Below, piece after piece: positions 11,678-23,322 of a stretch of 64,000 nucleotides of DNA (its first letter is position 1; every line of letters begins with the position of its first letter). Made by a program: the position numbers and the translations under genes. The DNA comes from Fomitopsis serialis (lineage: Eukaryota; Basidiomycota; Agaricomycetes; Polyporales; Fomitopsidaceae): positions 372,001 to 436,000 of the forward strand of contig NW_025954965.1 of the NCBI RefSeq assembly GCF_022376445.1, written 5' to 3'. A model generated the notes under the pieces. It was not told the DNA's origin and ran no database searches. It saw only the letters and a program-made list of their open reading frames with translations.

Positions 11678-12046
11678 CTTGGCAGAGTGTTTAGCGGCGG
11701 CGAGGTGCGATAGAGCAATGGAGGGTCGTAGAGAAGGCCTGCAGCTGAGGAGGATGCGCGCTGAGAGCCTGGGACTGAGAGACGAGAGCATGGATCATCT
11801 GCGGGTGCCCGTCGGCCCGCGCGTCCCCAAACGCGTCGGTCACGTGTGCGAGACACTGGCGGACGGGCGAACGACAGTGCCTGCCCGATATGGCAGGGCT
11901 GTGGCCTTTTCGGGCGATCGGGGTGGTACTTGGGTGGTACCCCGGTCTGTCGCCGCCGACTCTTCGGACTCCTTGCGCGCTTCCTCGCCTACCTCCGGCT
12001 CTCTCGCTCCACACTCCGCCCGCCCCCGCTCCCCCACGCCCCAGCC
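11678..12046. promoter_or_regulatory. Divergent promoter region, aldo-keto reductase / OTU gene
   Basis: A 369-base GC-rich gap between two divergent ATGs (11677 minus, 12047 plus). The last 100 bases before 12047 are pyrimidine-rich on the plus strand, as is common near fungal transcription starts. No TATA box is evident. Confidence 0.4.
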
Positions 12047-13139
12047 ATGGCCGGCTCGAAGCGCAGCAAGCTCAAGAAAGCGCTCTCACCACCGTTCACA
12101 GCAAAGTCACCAGAATCCGAGCACTCCATGGACGACGATGCGCTCATGGACGACCTCATGTCCCAGCTCGACTCCAGAGACACAAACGTCCAGGCCGAGT
12201 CGGCCGCCGTACTGAACGAGATCAACATCAACAACGCTGCCGAGGCGCCCCCGCCGGCTGCGTCGCCGCCATCCCAAAAGCAGGATAGCAAGGCCAGGCA
12301 TCGTGCCCGCATGGTGCGTCACCGTTGACGTCCGGATGCGTGTGGTTAGGTTTCTGACGTGGTGGTCTGATGCGGTGGTGTCCTGTGCAGGCCAGGAAGG
12401 CGGCCGCAGTAGCAGAGCAGCACGTTCCGAGCAACCCGGAGCAGGACGAACGGCTGCAGAGGGAGGCCGCGGAGGAGGAGCGAACGTCATGCGGATATGC
12501 GACGAGAACGGGCTTGAGATGTACGAGGTGCGCACTCCCTACACCTTCCCGATTCGAATGTGTAGCTCACCCGTCTCCCACCAGATTAACCCAGACGGAC
12601 ACTGTCTCTTCTCCGCCATCGCCGACCAACTCGCCCTCCTCCACATCCTCACACCAAAGCAGGCCACCTACGCCCACACCCGCGCCGCCGCCGCGGCCTA
12701 CATGCTCGCGCACCCCGACACCTTCATGCCCTTCCTCCCCTGCGAGGGCGGCGAGGACGGCGTCGGCTCGACGAGCGACACCGGCATCATGAGCCCCGCC
12801 GCGTTCGAGCGATACTGCGCGACGATGCGCGACACGGGTGCGTGGGGCGGCGAGCCGGAGATCATGGCCTGTGCAGCGCGTACAAGATCACGATCAACGT
12901 TGTGGGCGTGCCCTCTGTCGTGCCCCATACCCCAGTCGACTCGCCTGGTGGCGGGGGGAAGGTGGCGTGGATCAGCTACCATAGGCGGATGTATGGGCTG
13001 GGAGAGGTGAGCCGTCTGCCCGCGTTGGGTCTGCCGTACTAAAAGACTCGCGCCTCAGCATTACAACTCACTGCGGCCGAAGCAAACCTTCTCTGAGACG
13101 GTCAAGTCTGTCTTTGCCATAGGTTCGCCACAGCGATGA
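12047..13139 (+). CDS. OTU-domain deubiquitinase (OTUD6/Otu2-like)
   Basis: Cysteine protease predicted to remove ubiquitin. The N-terminal third is charged and helical (KARHRARM then ARKAAAVAEQ), as in OTUD6/Otu2 proteins that bind ribosomes. The OTU core starts with INPDGHCLFSAIADQLALL, where the Cys of DGHC is the nucleophile, continues through YMLAHPDTFMPFL, and ends with the catalytic His in HYNSLRP before TGA at 13137-13139. ATG at 12047 begins MAGSKRSKLKKA. Introns at about 12313-12390, 12528-12584 and 13006-13059. Single bases appear to be missing near 12489 (before MRICDENGLEMYE) and near 12868 (between IMA and CSAYKITINVVG); with these the domain is complete. Divergent from the reductase gene. 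Confidence 0.85.
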
Positions 13140-13581
13140 TCAACTACTTGGGTGGCCTTCAGAACGCTATAGAATCGGTCATTGACAGGAAGGGTCAAAT
13201 TTGTATCTTCTATACGAACATTTTCACACTGTATCCATACTCATCACAGGTACCATACGAAATGTTCAGTACCTGTGTACCCATCTTCTTGATGCTATCA
13301 TACCGAGGCCTGCCCATCTACATCTAATCGACTTTCTTGTGTGCACACAGCAGAAGACCTTCAGATATAATCGGAGGCAAATGACTGCAGAAACCCGTCC
13401 GATGCGCACGGAGATCCAATTTGCATTCATACAGAGGATCCGCGCCCTCATCTCATACAAATCTCATACACAGTAATTATCAATATATATGATAGTTTTA
13501 CATTGAGCACCGCCGTCTTGCTCAACTCCCAGATTTAAGGGGGGTCGAACATCAGCCGCCTACAGCCTGCAGCTACGCCGC
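13140..13581. other. Convergent intergenic gap
   Basis: AT-richer 442-base gap between the OTU gene and the sulfide:quinone oxidoreductase gene, both ending here. It holds the two 3' UTRs; no coding signal was seen. Confidence 0.5.
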
Positions 13582-15240
13582 TCACTGGGGGGTGTTCGTG
13601 GTGGCCGGGAACTTGGGCCGGAAGAAGCCATGCGAGCCAAACCACCGGCCCTGGATCTACAGGCGGGGCATGAGCATTTCGTCCCTTATACAGCAATACC
13701 ACAACGGCACATACCATGTGGTTCCAGTAGGCCCACGGGAAGAGATCCTTCTTGAGATGGTAGTAGATTCTTGACGGCGTCTTCTGGTCCCCGAGATATT
13801 CCGCAAAGCTCTCCTTGGGCTCCAAGCCGTACTTGAACTCGGCGAGCATGAGCTGGCCATAGCCTGTCAACAGCTGGAAGAGTGTGATCAGCCACCGGGA
13901 ACACCCCGAGGAAGTCGCATGAGCTCACTGGGCAGCTTGTGTAGCCGTCATATGCAACGCCGAGGTCCTTGCCCGTCGAAACGACCGAGAACAGGTTCTC
14001 AGTCAGGATGGGCGCCTGAGCCGTAATGGCCGCAGCCGTCTTGCTCGTCGGCAGGCTCGAGCAGTCGCCAATCGCCCACACGTTCCCGTACTCGGGTTCG
14101 TATGCCTGAGCGTGCCCTTGTCGACGCTGACCCAGCCCGCCTCGTCCGCGAGCGGCGAGTTCTTGATCGCATCGAGCGGGCCCATCGGCGGCGAGACGTG
14201 CAGCAGGGTGTAGTCCACGTCCACGGTCGAGCCGTCGCCCTTCTTGAACGTCGCCTTGCGGTTGTCCGCGTCGACCGCGACGAGGTTGTGGCCAAAGAGC
14301 CCGCCGACGCCGCGCTGGATGCGCAGCTCGTTCAGCGCGTCTGAGTACTTCTTCACGCTGAACATCGACGGCATGCCCGTGTAGAAGTCGACGGAGATCT
14401 GGTCGCCCCGCCCGCTCTTCTGGTAGCGGTCCCACGCCATCCACATGATTTTCTGGGGCGCTGTCCCCGGGTGAGGTGATGTGCGGATGAAGTGAAGGTC
14501 AGCGGGGACGCACCTCCGGCGCACTTGATGACGCCTGCTGGCTGCGTGAAGATCGCCTTCCCGGAGCGCAGTGCGTCCACGTCGTGCCAGACCTTGTCGC
14601 AGGTGTCGTACGAGTAGATCGAGGACACACCCGAGGAGGAGTCCGCCAGGGCCTTGGGGAGCCCAGCGATGTTGTCCCAGTTAGTCTTCAGGCCCGTGGC
14701 GACCACGAGGGACTCGTAGGAGATGGTGCGGCCCGAAGCTGTGGTGATGGAGGAAGTCTTCGGAGTGAAGGACTGGACATTCTCGGGGATGTGGGCAAGG
14801 TGCGAAGGAACGAGGGACTTCAGCGGTTGGCGGGTCTCAGTTTTCTGCTTGAGGCCGGCGCCGACCAATGTCCAGCCGGGCTTAAATGTGATGTCCCTCA
14901 GCGCTGAGCTACCGTGCAAAACGATTTGCGACGCACCTGGTAGTAGTGGTACTCATTCGCATCTAGGATCGCAATGTCCCCCTCGTTCAAAGGTGTCCCC
15001 GCCGCCTTAAACCGGTTGAAGATCTGGTTCGCTACCGTGAGGCCCCCCGAGCCTGCGCAAAAAGCAATCCGAATGAGACTTGTCTCGGTCGCACGAGCAC
15101 CAATACGAGGACATACCAGCGCCCACTACGACAATTTTGTATTTGTCCTTGCTATCCGAGCTCGCCCATCGGACTGACGAGACGACGGAGCGCGAGCCGA
15201 GCAGCGCTCTTTTCCGTGCAGCAAGCAACGCAGACGACAT
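13582..15240 (-). CDS. SQOR: Sulfide:quinone oxidoreductase, mitochondrial
   Basis: FAD enzyme of the inner mitochondrial membrane that oxidises hydrogen sulfide and passes electrons to ubiquinone, giving sulfide detoxification. ATG at 15240 opens a Ser/Arg-rich presequence (MSSALLAARKRALLGSRS). Then the dinucleotide-binding fold KIVVVGAGSGG, the quinone-site region YHYYQPGWTLVGAG, the first redox Cys in VIKCAGAPQKI, and the second in IGDCSSLPTSKTAAA, both matching the SQOR cysteine pair. It ends with RIYYHLKKDLFPWAYWNHM and TGA at 13582-13584. Introns near 15115-15059, 14935-14881 (AAG acceptor), 14511-14464, 13926-13872 and 13719-13657. One base appears missing near 14100, between GTLRH and EYGNVWAIGDC; all else is intact. 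Confidence 0.9.
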
Positions 15241-15560
15241 GATACACAAGTCAAGCAGAGGACAGGCTGGTCAGAAAGAAGACGGGTGACAGGCGCGAGG
15301 GCGGGCTGAAATGAGTGTGGGTATGCGTTCATCCCCGCCCGTACGGATGTCGCAATTTACATGTCACGGACCGGTGACGAATCAGAACGACCGGAGGCGG
15401 ACGCGCCCCTGTTCTGAACGAACACTCCGGAACGACTGGGCGAGCCGGCTGCTCGATGCCATTTCGGATAGTGGGCACAGCTGTGGAGGTAGTAGGAGCA
15501 CATTTCGAATGCTGGACGCGATCGTCGGATAAGTAACACTCTGTAACGGGCGGGTCACAG

Positions 15561-15588
15561 GCTGAGCGCTGAGCGCTGAGCGCTGAGG
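15561..15588. repeat. Short 7-bp tandem repeat
   Basis: Four head-to-tail copies of GCTGAGC, the last with one change (GCTGAGG), followed by two copies of CCGAGG-like sequence. It lies about 320 bases upstream of the sulfide:quinone oxidoreductase ATG. Probably a simple-sequence expansion. Confidence 0.7.
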
Positions 15589-16781
15589 CCGAGGCCGTAC
15601 GGTAAATAGGAAGACGCTGTTCGAGGTGGCGCGGATCGAGTCGAAGGCTACCTTGACGAAGTCCTCACCCTGTAGTAATTTACCACTCGTCTGGGACGGT
15701 CAAGTGTCTGCATGGAATCGGCGGAGACAAACAGGCGAAGTTTAAAGAGTCACGATACGCATACCGCGGCGGCGTTATTGCTCAGTCAGTCCGTATCATG
15801 CTACTTAGCTGAATATGTCGTTATTGACTCGAGCTCCAGCAGGCCGCGGGGCCGACAACCACATATTCAACGGTTATCAATAGAGTCACATCTGCAACTA
15901 CAAATAGGTGGCCTATCCGTCATGGGTGGAACTTGAAACATCATTGAGAGAAGCCACCCCAAGGGCGCAAACTCACCTGATAGTACGTGCCACTAACCCA
16001 GCTCAATGGACACCCCGCCGCCCGGAAATTACTGAGATAAGATACTGTAGACAAGACCCTGCAGCGACATATGGAAGGCCAGAGTCATGAGGAGGCAAGC
16101 TAGCCGACTAGGATGGCATTCAATGGCGCATGCACACCTGAGTACCACAGCTCAACCATTAGTCTCGAAGCTTCCACGCTCGTATTAGCGACGGAGCGAC
16201 CGATGGTGGTGATGCGTACAGATGACTTGGAAGACGTCGGAGACCCAGAGCAGCCAACCGGAACAGGTGCATGCCGCGGTACCAGCTAGAACAATCAAAG
16301 TACAACGCCCGCGGAGGATGCGCTGCAAAGGGCAAGTTGACAGACTTTAAGCCTCATGCCTAACACGCAGCAGGGGTGCGAGCATACCAGACGTGGGGCT
16401 TCTAGAATCCAGTATTCTGATTCTCCAAGTAGAGGCCTAGGTTCCGGAAGTGAGCGTCATGACAAAGATGCGCAGAGAGACCACCGCCTCGTGCACCTCT
16501 GTTGATCGAATAATGGGGGTTGCGGCGAGATGATGCTCTCGGCCACTGCAACATTCGGATTGGAGTGAGTCGCACCTAGCAGCGACTACAGAAGGAGCCG
16601 TGTGTCCGCCTGAACGAACCGTGCATCTTGCGAAGCCGTTGTGACATGGGCTTGCGCAAAGGTCAGTCACCAAAAGGCGCTGACTAGCTGTGTATAAGAA
16701 CTGCCTCGAATTGGGATTGGCCCATGTCCACCTAGATCGTGCAACATCACACTGCAGTTCAAATTGACAACAAACCTATCG
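15589..16781. other. Gene-poor region
   Basis: About 1.2 kb with only short, unconvincing open frames on both strands. It marks the start of the accessory stretch of the window. I see no recognisable gene, repeat family or RNA gene in it. Confidence 0.4.
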
Positions 16782-17701
16782 ATGCACAGGAAAGTCATAC
16801 TGTGAGTGGCGAATGGATTTCGCTGGGCAACGACGATGTCTGAATTGCCTTACCTAGTGTCATAGGCCCTTCTGGGACGGGAAAGACGAGAGTAATGCAT
16901 AGACCATTCGGATATGCAATCCTAGTCACTAACGGATCATCCGATTTATACGTTGCAGTATGTCAACCTAGCCGCTGGCAGACCGGTATTTAGGAGGGTA
17001 TAGACCTCGAAGGAAGCACAGCGCAAGTGCAGTCTGTAGACGTCGTCATAGATGGTCAAACCGTACGAATCATCGACACTCCAGGTTTAGACTCGGACGA
17101 GGGTGGCAAGGTCAAGGGAGATCTAATCCGACTGTTTCGTGAACTGTGAGTAGCTTACGTTCGCTAGTAGACTTACCTGCGCAAGAAAAAACAGCGCTGA
17201 CGGCTTCTCCAGGTACAAGGGGCAACACGAGATCGTCGGAATCGTTTATATGCACGACATCAGCCAAAACCGCGTTGGCAAGTCTGTTGTGGAGAGCTTC
17301 GAATGGCTATTCGAGAAATGCGGGAAGGCTGCGATGCGGAACGTCGTCATTGCGACCAATATGTGGTGGACCGCGGATGATCCCGGCCGAATAGCAGAGG
17401 GAGGGGGCAGAGAAAGAGAGCTCCGCTGGGGAAATCCTTGCTACAAACCTGCGCTCGATCAGGGTGCCTCGCTCGTCCAACACAACAACACAGCGGAATC
17501 GGCCCTGCGCATATTACGGCAGTTGATGGGCAAGGAACCGTCGTCTTGAAATGTCAAAAGCCCGCTATCGACCGTGACGAGCAAGACAGACAAAGCGTGA
17601 GCACCGAGAGGACATACGTGAACTCGGTGTACAGCGAGAAGATCCGGAAGGAGACGGGGTGTGGTGGATGTTTCTCACTTCTGCGAAGAAATCGGCGGTA
17701 G
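16782..17701 (+). CDS. P-loop GTPase, AIG1/G-domain type of mushroom fungi (copy 1)
   Basis: G1 motif GPSGTGKT, then G3 in RIIDTPGLDSDEGG, then IVGIVYMHDISQNR and the region where G4 would lie, IATNMWW, which lacks a standard (N/T)KxD. It belongs to the lineage-expanded fungal G-domain proteins; no cellular role is known to me. Exons 16782-16801, 16858-16891, 16959-17145, 17213 onward. The first intron splits the VIGPSG strand in phase 2, exactly as in copy 2 at 23.3 kb. One base seems missing near 16994 (PVFR to GIDLEG). The literal frame stops at 17549, but one missing base near 17540 would join it to an open tail ending in GCGGCFSLLRRNRR at 17701, a plausible membrane-associating Cys/basic end. 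The tail is an inference. Confidence 0.7.
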
Positions 17702-18205
17702 ATTCAGAGCGGCTCAGCAAGGAGAGACGGAGAGAAGCAGGGAGAGGTGTGGTATAGACGAAGGCAGACTCGTAGACAGCGTTGCGCTGGGTGGTGGCAG
17801 TAGTATTAGAGTTACCCGGTCCGGGTTGGGTCCGGGTACACAGACATTCTTACGTACGGTGTGAGCGGGCCGGTGCCGGCCCGCTCTCTTGCTCCCTTCC
17901 TCGACCGAGTCGGATTGCATGGCACCATCACGCCCACCAACATACTTATGCAATGCTCGTCCCTACTCAACTACGACGCCTGCCCTCTCCTAGTGCCTCC
18001 CTCGTTCGTGGTGTGAAACCGTTTACTGCCACAATTGCGAACGATCATGACGGCCCAACCGACGAGGACAACTTGAAGTCACTGGCAGCGACATTTCCAT
18101 ATGACTAGTCTGGTGACGGGAATTGCGCTCACCGTGGCAGCGAAAAACGGAGATGACAAGCATGTGGGTGCATCAACGTAACGCGACGCTCCTTTCTTCC
18201 GACGA
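17702..18205. other. Intergenic region upstream of polygalacturonase
   Basis: About 500 bases between the GTPase tail and the polygalacturonase promoter. The piece near 17818-17845 holds two close copies of CCGGGTTGGGT/CCGGGTACAC-like sequence, which could be regulatory but is too short to judge. No gene recognised. Confidence 0.35.
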
Positions 18206-18215
18206 GGATATAAAC
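18206..18215 (+). promoter_or_regulatory. TATA-like box of the polygalacturonase gene
   Basis: The sequence GGATATAAAC lies about 85 bases before the ATG at 18298, a typical distance for inducible fungal secreted-enzyme genes. Confidence 0.5.
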
Positions 18216-18297
18216 CGGCTAATGCTCGAGGGAACGCGTCGCGACTCTCTGTCAACCAGTCTGCCGCTGCTTGATCCTCGCATCACGGCCTGTAGCT

Positions 18298-19893
18298 ATG
18301 GTGTTCCGGACGTGCCTCGCTACTCTCCTGTTTACCTATGTGGCTCTCGCAGCTTTGGATCCTTCAACCCGCTGCGTTGACGGCTGGGTCTCCGAGTCTC
18401 GCCCAACCGTCTGCGTCATTCCGTCGTCTTATGCGTCGTCGAACGCGACGGCGGACGATGGGCCTGCTATCCAAGCCGCTTTCACTAAGTGTGCGCAGGA
18501 CTCTGTGATATTGTTTAACGAGGGTGTGAATTAGTGAGTACCGGATGGTATTGTGTTGCACAGCGGATTGACCAGCGCTTGGGCGCTCTACAGCAATGTG
18601 TTCAGCCCTATAACCGCGACGAACCTCAGTAACGTCGCTATCGTTGTACAAGGAAACCTACATCTGCCAAAAATATAACCTACGTGCAGTGAGCAGAAAT
18701 CGCACTTTCTTCGTGACACCTCAGTGACAATATGAAGGTCCATCGTAAATGGCACGTCTTACGCCGCGGGTACGGGCTATTGGTTTACGTTTTCCGGCCC
18801 GCAAATCGACTTTGTCGGTAGCGATAACGTCACAACCGGTTGGATCTACTCGTATGGCCAGGCTTGGTGGGATGCAAACATCTACCCCGGCTCAGGTCTG
18901 GCAAATCGTCCGCACCTGATGAGTTTCAACACTACGAATGGTACGATCCAGTACTTCAAGTCGAGCAAGCCCATCGGTTGGAATGTCCAGCTTCTGGGGA
19001 GCAATATCACCGTCACGGACACGATCATCGACGCATATTCGACTTCGGGCAGCTTCCCCTTTAATACCGACGGCTTTGACGTTACGGCGACGGACGTGAA
19101 GATCTTGAACAGCGTGATCTACAATGGAGATGATGCGATCGCTGTGCAATCTGGCTCGCACAACGTTCTGTTCCAGGGCGGGACCATCGGCTATCAGACG
19201 CACGGCATGAGCATCGGTTCGCTCGGTCAGAATCAGGCGTCCTTTGCGTGAGTTGACGCGTCCCTACCTGTATGGACACAGTCCTGACATCTATTACCTT
19301 CGAAGCAACGTATCGAACATTCACTTTGACGACATCACCGTCGTCAATGGTGTCTATGCTTCTCGCTTCAAGTCTTGGATAGGCGGGCAAGGTCTCGTGC
19401 AGAACATTACCTGGTCCAACATCCGCGTCTACAACGTCACTTTCCCCATCTTCGTGACGCAGACGTACATCAACCAGGGCGGGGCGCAGACTCAGCTCGA
19501 AAACGGGACTGTCACCGATCGCCCGAACAACTCGACGGTGAACATGAACAACTTCACGTGGACGAACTTCACAGGTATGCTGCCTCGAATGACGCACGCG
19601 CTCATGATTTTGACGACTGCGCCCAGGTACTATCAACACTTTCCAGCCGGGCGACGGCAGCTGCGTGACGGATCCCTGCTGGTACAAGCGGGGCTCCCAA
19701 ATTGACGCACACCGAGGCGATCATCGTCGAGTGCAACACGGACAGCTCGTGCCGGAATTTCCAAATGAGCAACATCAACGTGTATCCGCAGACCATGGCG
19801 CAGCCGACCGTGATCTGCATTGACGCGGAGGCGAACCTTAACCCTGAGTTGGGCTTTGTGTGCGCGAACGGCACGTACAGCCCAACACTGTAG
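18298..19893 (+). CDS. Secreted exo-polygalacturonase, GH28
   Basis: Pectin-degrading hydrolase that removes galacturonate from polygalacturonan chain ends outside the cell. Signal peptide [21 protein letters not shown] right-handed beta-helix carries the GH28 signatures: NTDGFDV (Asp nucleophile region), [12 protein letters not shown] (catalytic Asp pair), [11 protein letters not shown] (HG motif) and SRFKSW, where the usual RIK is RFK. Many N-glycosylation sites (NIT, NGT, NMNNFTW). The late landmarks DPCWY and [11 protein letters not shown], and [13 protein letters not shown], fit the exo-acting class. Introns near 18536-18590, 18690-18739 (AAG acceptor), 19249-19299 and 19575-19627. One A seems missing in the A-run at about 18670, and one extra base lies at about 19689; otherwise intact to TAG at 19891-19893. 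Confidence 0.88.
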
Positions 19894-20031
19894 TAGGGAA
19901 GTGGACATGAAAATGGGCGTATTTTATGGTTGACGTGACGGCAAAAATGAGCGGGGAATATCGCTATACATTGTGGGATCCACCACAACATCTCCATGTT
20001 GGCTCCTAGCGAAGCCGTGAGAAGTTGGGCT

Positions 20032-21426
20032 CTAGCATTCTCTTCTGTCTCCCACGTCTGTCCACTCTTTCACTTCCCCGAAGTCCATGACCCGCCGTTC
20101 TACGCCCCATCGGCCCTGCAGGTCCTTCCAATCTCGATTAACAGCGGTCTCCGGTCGCCATCTGAACGCATCTTTAATCGCCTCTCCAGCTTCCCTCCAG
20201 CTCATCCACGATGAAGCCTCCGATGCTCGTGATGTGCGCAAACCCGTGGCCCGACGCGCCGACACCCAGGATGAGAGACGGGTGGTCAGGGTGCGTGTCG
20301 ATCAGGAACCTCCGGTCAGGCGTGTCCGCGCACCAGCACACCCTGGCAAAAGCGAAGGGCGGTTCGCGAGTTGGGGCATCGTCTCCCGGAGGAAGTTGCG
20401 CACGCGCTCCTCTGACGCCTCGGGGATCTGGTGCTTCGCGAATGGTACACTGCCACTACTCTCGGCCGCAGGCTCGTGGCAGGGACCCTTGAAGTTCGTG
20501 TAGCCCGGGTGCTCGTCACAGATCTTGAGTTCGTGCCGTTCTTCGTCCGGTTCCATGAAGAAACCGCGCTCCACGTTGAATAGTACAGGAAGATTCTTGT
20601 AGAGTGGGAGCTCAGAAGGCTCCATCTTGATGTGTGCGAGAGTCCATGCCGTGGGTCGCAGCTGATCCTTGAAATCCAGGAGTTGATCTGCATACGGGCC
20701 GGCGGTCATGATTGTTCGGTCGCACGGTGCTCCTTTCCGTCTGCCGTCGTCACACCCACGACGTCGCCGCTGTCGCTGTAAAGTAGACCAGTGACCTTTC
20801 CTTCCGGCGTTCCAGTCAGGAATCGCACGCCTAGCCTCTGTGCTTCTTCCGCGGCACTGACGTACGCGTTGCGCGCGTGCACCCAGCCTGCTCCGCGCTT
20901 CTTCCAGAAGCCTTTCCAGTTGGGGAAGTCGCCCGTGAGCACGCCCTCGGGCATCGTCTGACGAAACTCCGTGCCGGCGAGAGGAATGTACTCGGACTCG
21001 TCGCCAGTAATCTCGTGCTCTTGACGAATTCGAAGGCGTCTGGGGTGCTGGCTGCCGCGATAAAACCGGTGTCGTGGTAGTATGGCTTGAATACGTGATC
21101 GTTCAGCCACCCCTCGCTCGTGCGAGCGGCGATGTGTGTCTCAACGGGGACGCGATCGTCTTCCTCGCCTCCGGATGGTCGCCATGAGACTGGGTGGTCA
21201 TTTAAGACGCTCGTTGTCTGACGGTTCGAGAGTTCTATCACTCACTCGTCTCGGCGATCTTGTTCACATCGTTGCCCGCCGATATCGGCGATGGATAGGG
21301 GTGTGGGTCCAATACGACGACGTTGGTGTATCCCCTGCGGCCCAGATACAATGCTGTAGATGCGCCCCACGTTCCTGCCCCACGACAATGATAGGGGAGT
21401 CTTTCGCCAAAGGGGGGCTGGCGCAT
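20032..21426 (-). CDS. FAD-dependent amine oxidase, DAO family (fructosyl-amino-acid/pipecolate oxidase-like)
   Basis: Flavoenzyme oxidising a secondary or glycated amino acid and producing hydrogen peroxide. The N-terminal FAD fold is VVGAGTWGASTALYLGRRGY, followed by SPISAGNDVNKIAE, typical of the fructosyl amino acid oxidase group. Next are HDTGFIAAASTPDAFEF, then RTIMTAGPYADQLLDF. The motif VCWCADTPDRRFLID has the Cys that carries covalent flavin in this group, and SLILGVGASGHGFAH closes the FAD site. Start taken at ATG 21426, stop TAG 20032-20034. This is the most damaged gene here: frame corrections of one base are needed near 21412, 21390, 21030, 20722, 20357 and in 20170-20190. Every domain motif is nevertheless present in order, so either sequence error or a very young pseudogene. 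Substrate cannot be assigned. Confidence 0.72.
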
Positions 21427-23206
21427 TCTGACTCGAGTGAGGCTTCAGCTCAGGCTCCTCCGAACGACTTTGACCAACCCCATCTCGTTGACTGGAGCCA
21501 CCGAAGTAGACAGGTACTATGAGGTCAGCATTTGAGTGCGCAAGGATGAGGATAGCTACCCAAGTGAGTGGCCGCTGGAGGACAGACGCGGTCGTCGTTG
21601 ACGCGTTGAGCAATGGCCAATGATCGACGCTAATTAATGAGTGGTGCGATATGAGCGCCTAGATGAGATCCAGATCCAGATCTTACCGTACGCCACACTG
21701 GCACTACGATCCGAGGAGAGGACCTCTTACGGTAGCGTCGGTAGTGAGCCCACACAAGGTGTAGAACCGTGTATTCGTGACTGGCTACATGAGTGGTGGG
21801 ATCAAATATCCGCCAGACGGAATGTAGATAATGACTCCGAAGCCGACCGGCTTCGCCCTCAGGCTGGCTTTATTAACAAGTCGGTGACTCACTGCTGATC
21901 GGCCTCTTGCCGCGGCGTACCCAAGGAGGAGCGGCACTTCCTAGCACGATGTAGCCGAACGTTGCTTGAGGGAGGTAAGGAACTGCGGAGGTTTTCAGGG
22001 TTGCGGGCGTGCTCGTGAGGTAGACCGTCACCGACGCCGATCAAGCCCGGAAGAAGGTGGTCGCCTCCAGCAGACTCGGGATTCATGGCCTCTCACGACG
22101 CACCGAGAGTACTTTTGGCACCACCGATGCGGCCGCCTACGCTGCGGGCTGATAGAGAAAACACTGATTGAGGTGAGCCACTCCGGTCGGCCATTGTGAC
22201 AACGGTGGCAAGCATGCCAGTGCCGGTGCCCGGGAGTGAACGAATGGCAGAGAAAGCGGACTGTATTTTACAAGCATGATCATGGGAAGCTTTTGTTCTA
22301 CTGTATCAATGTACGTTATTCTCGAGGCCTGAGGTCTCGTATTTTGAATCACGCTAGTAGAGGCACCATGCCAGTGCACTGCTTGGAAGTTCCGGTACTG
22401 CCACTGGACACAATAGGCCACACACTAATGGAAGATCAATATATATTCATGTGTACGAGACGCTTTCGTCAACAGACATGGGAACGAATCATCGCAACCA
22501 CTGCAATGCCCCAATCCGGTATAGATGCGCTCAGCGGCCGCATCCTCATTGCGAAAGGGCGTGCCCGCCCGAGGGCGGTGGTGCGCACAGCTAATCACCG
22601 CATCACGACACACACTAGTCAAAATGGACGATCTCGTATACGATCCCCGCGGGAGGCGTCTCTGTAGCCGCACAGTCGACCTCGGACTTGCGGCGCGGGA
22701 GGCAGATGACTGTGCTCGTCCTCGTGTGTGCCGCATGCGAACATGCCAGATATAGCAGCAGCGCTCGACAACGTGCCCGAAGCTTCCTTGCCAGAATATG
22801 TCAATTCCGACAGATTGCTGGCTTGGTGGGATCTTCAGACGCTGCGGACTCGAGGCGGAGTGGAATCCGCACAGTCAATACTCTTGCGTTCGCTCCCGGC
22901 CACCATCGTCTCCGATTGATGCGGTCTACCGCGGAGGAAGACAGGGCCAGTGGATATGCAGTGCCACCCGCACTCGTTGGGACACATGCGACGTAGAAGG
23001 GATGGCCCTAACTTACGCGGATTAGATGAGTCGAGGCTTGGCGCTTCAATATCGTTCGGAGTGGTCCCAGAACGTCTGGCGGCGGTGGCTATGATGCGGG
23101 AGATAGGTGGTCAGGGCCTCGTTCAAAGGAATTATAAGTACACCCGCTGGCGTCGTAAGTTTCCAGCAACACCGGAGCAGCTAACGACCCCCTCTTCTCA
23201 CTCGAT
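21427..23206. other. Gene-poor region, 1.8 kb
   Basis: Largest empty stretch of the accessory part. Open frames are short and overlapping on both strands (for example 21641-21898, 22236-22667, 22950-23474) and none resembles a family or joins plausibly with another. The patch around 22795-22840 (YVNSDRLLAWW in one frame) faintly recalls the YVNLAAGRP segment of GTPase copy 1 and may be a decayed relic, but this is weak. Confidence 0.35.
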
Positions 23207-23310
23207 ATGCACCACTTGTCTTCGAGCATGCACCATTCGTCTTCGAACATGCGCCACTCGTCTTCGAGCATGCGCCACTCGTCTTCAAAATGCGCTACTC
23301 GTCTTCGAGC
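23207..23310. repeat. 21-bp minisatellite, about five copies
   Basis: Head-to-tail units of the form ATGCGCCACTCGTCTTCGAGC: copies 1 and 2 have CACCACTT and CACCATTC variants, copy 4 is one base short, and copy 5 has CGCTACTC. The array ends about 12 bases before the ATG of GTPase copy 2. The 21-bp period keeps all six frames open, which creates spurious heptapeptide-repeat ORFs on both strands. Confidence 0.85.
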
Positions 23311-23322
23311 ATAACATTGAAG

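Noticed and set aside
8341..14110. Programmed ribosomal frameshifting as the cause of the repeated frame changes
   Set aside because: The sites share no slippery heptamer, lie in unrelated single-copy genes and nearly all look like losses of one base; sequence error explains them better.
21641..22667. Cluster of plus-strand open frames suggesting a further gene
   Set aside because: Frames are short, do not join with consensus splice sites into a longer protein and show no family motif.
23089..23271. Heptad-like repeat peptide (MLEDEWRMFEDEW pattern) on the minus strand
   Set aside because: Produced by the 21-bp minisatellite, which is open in every frame; no coding sequence continues from it.
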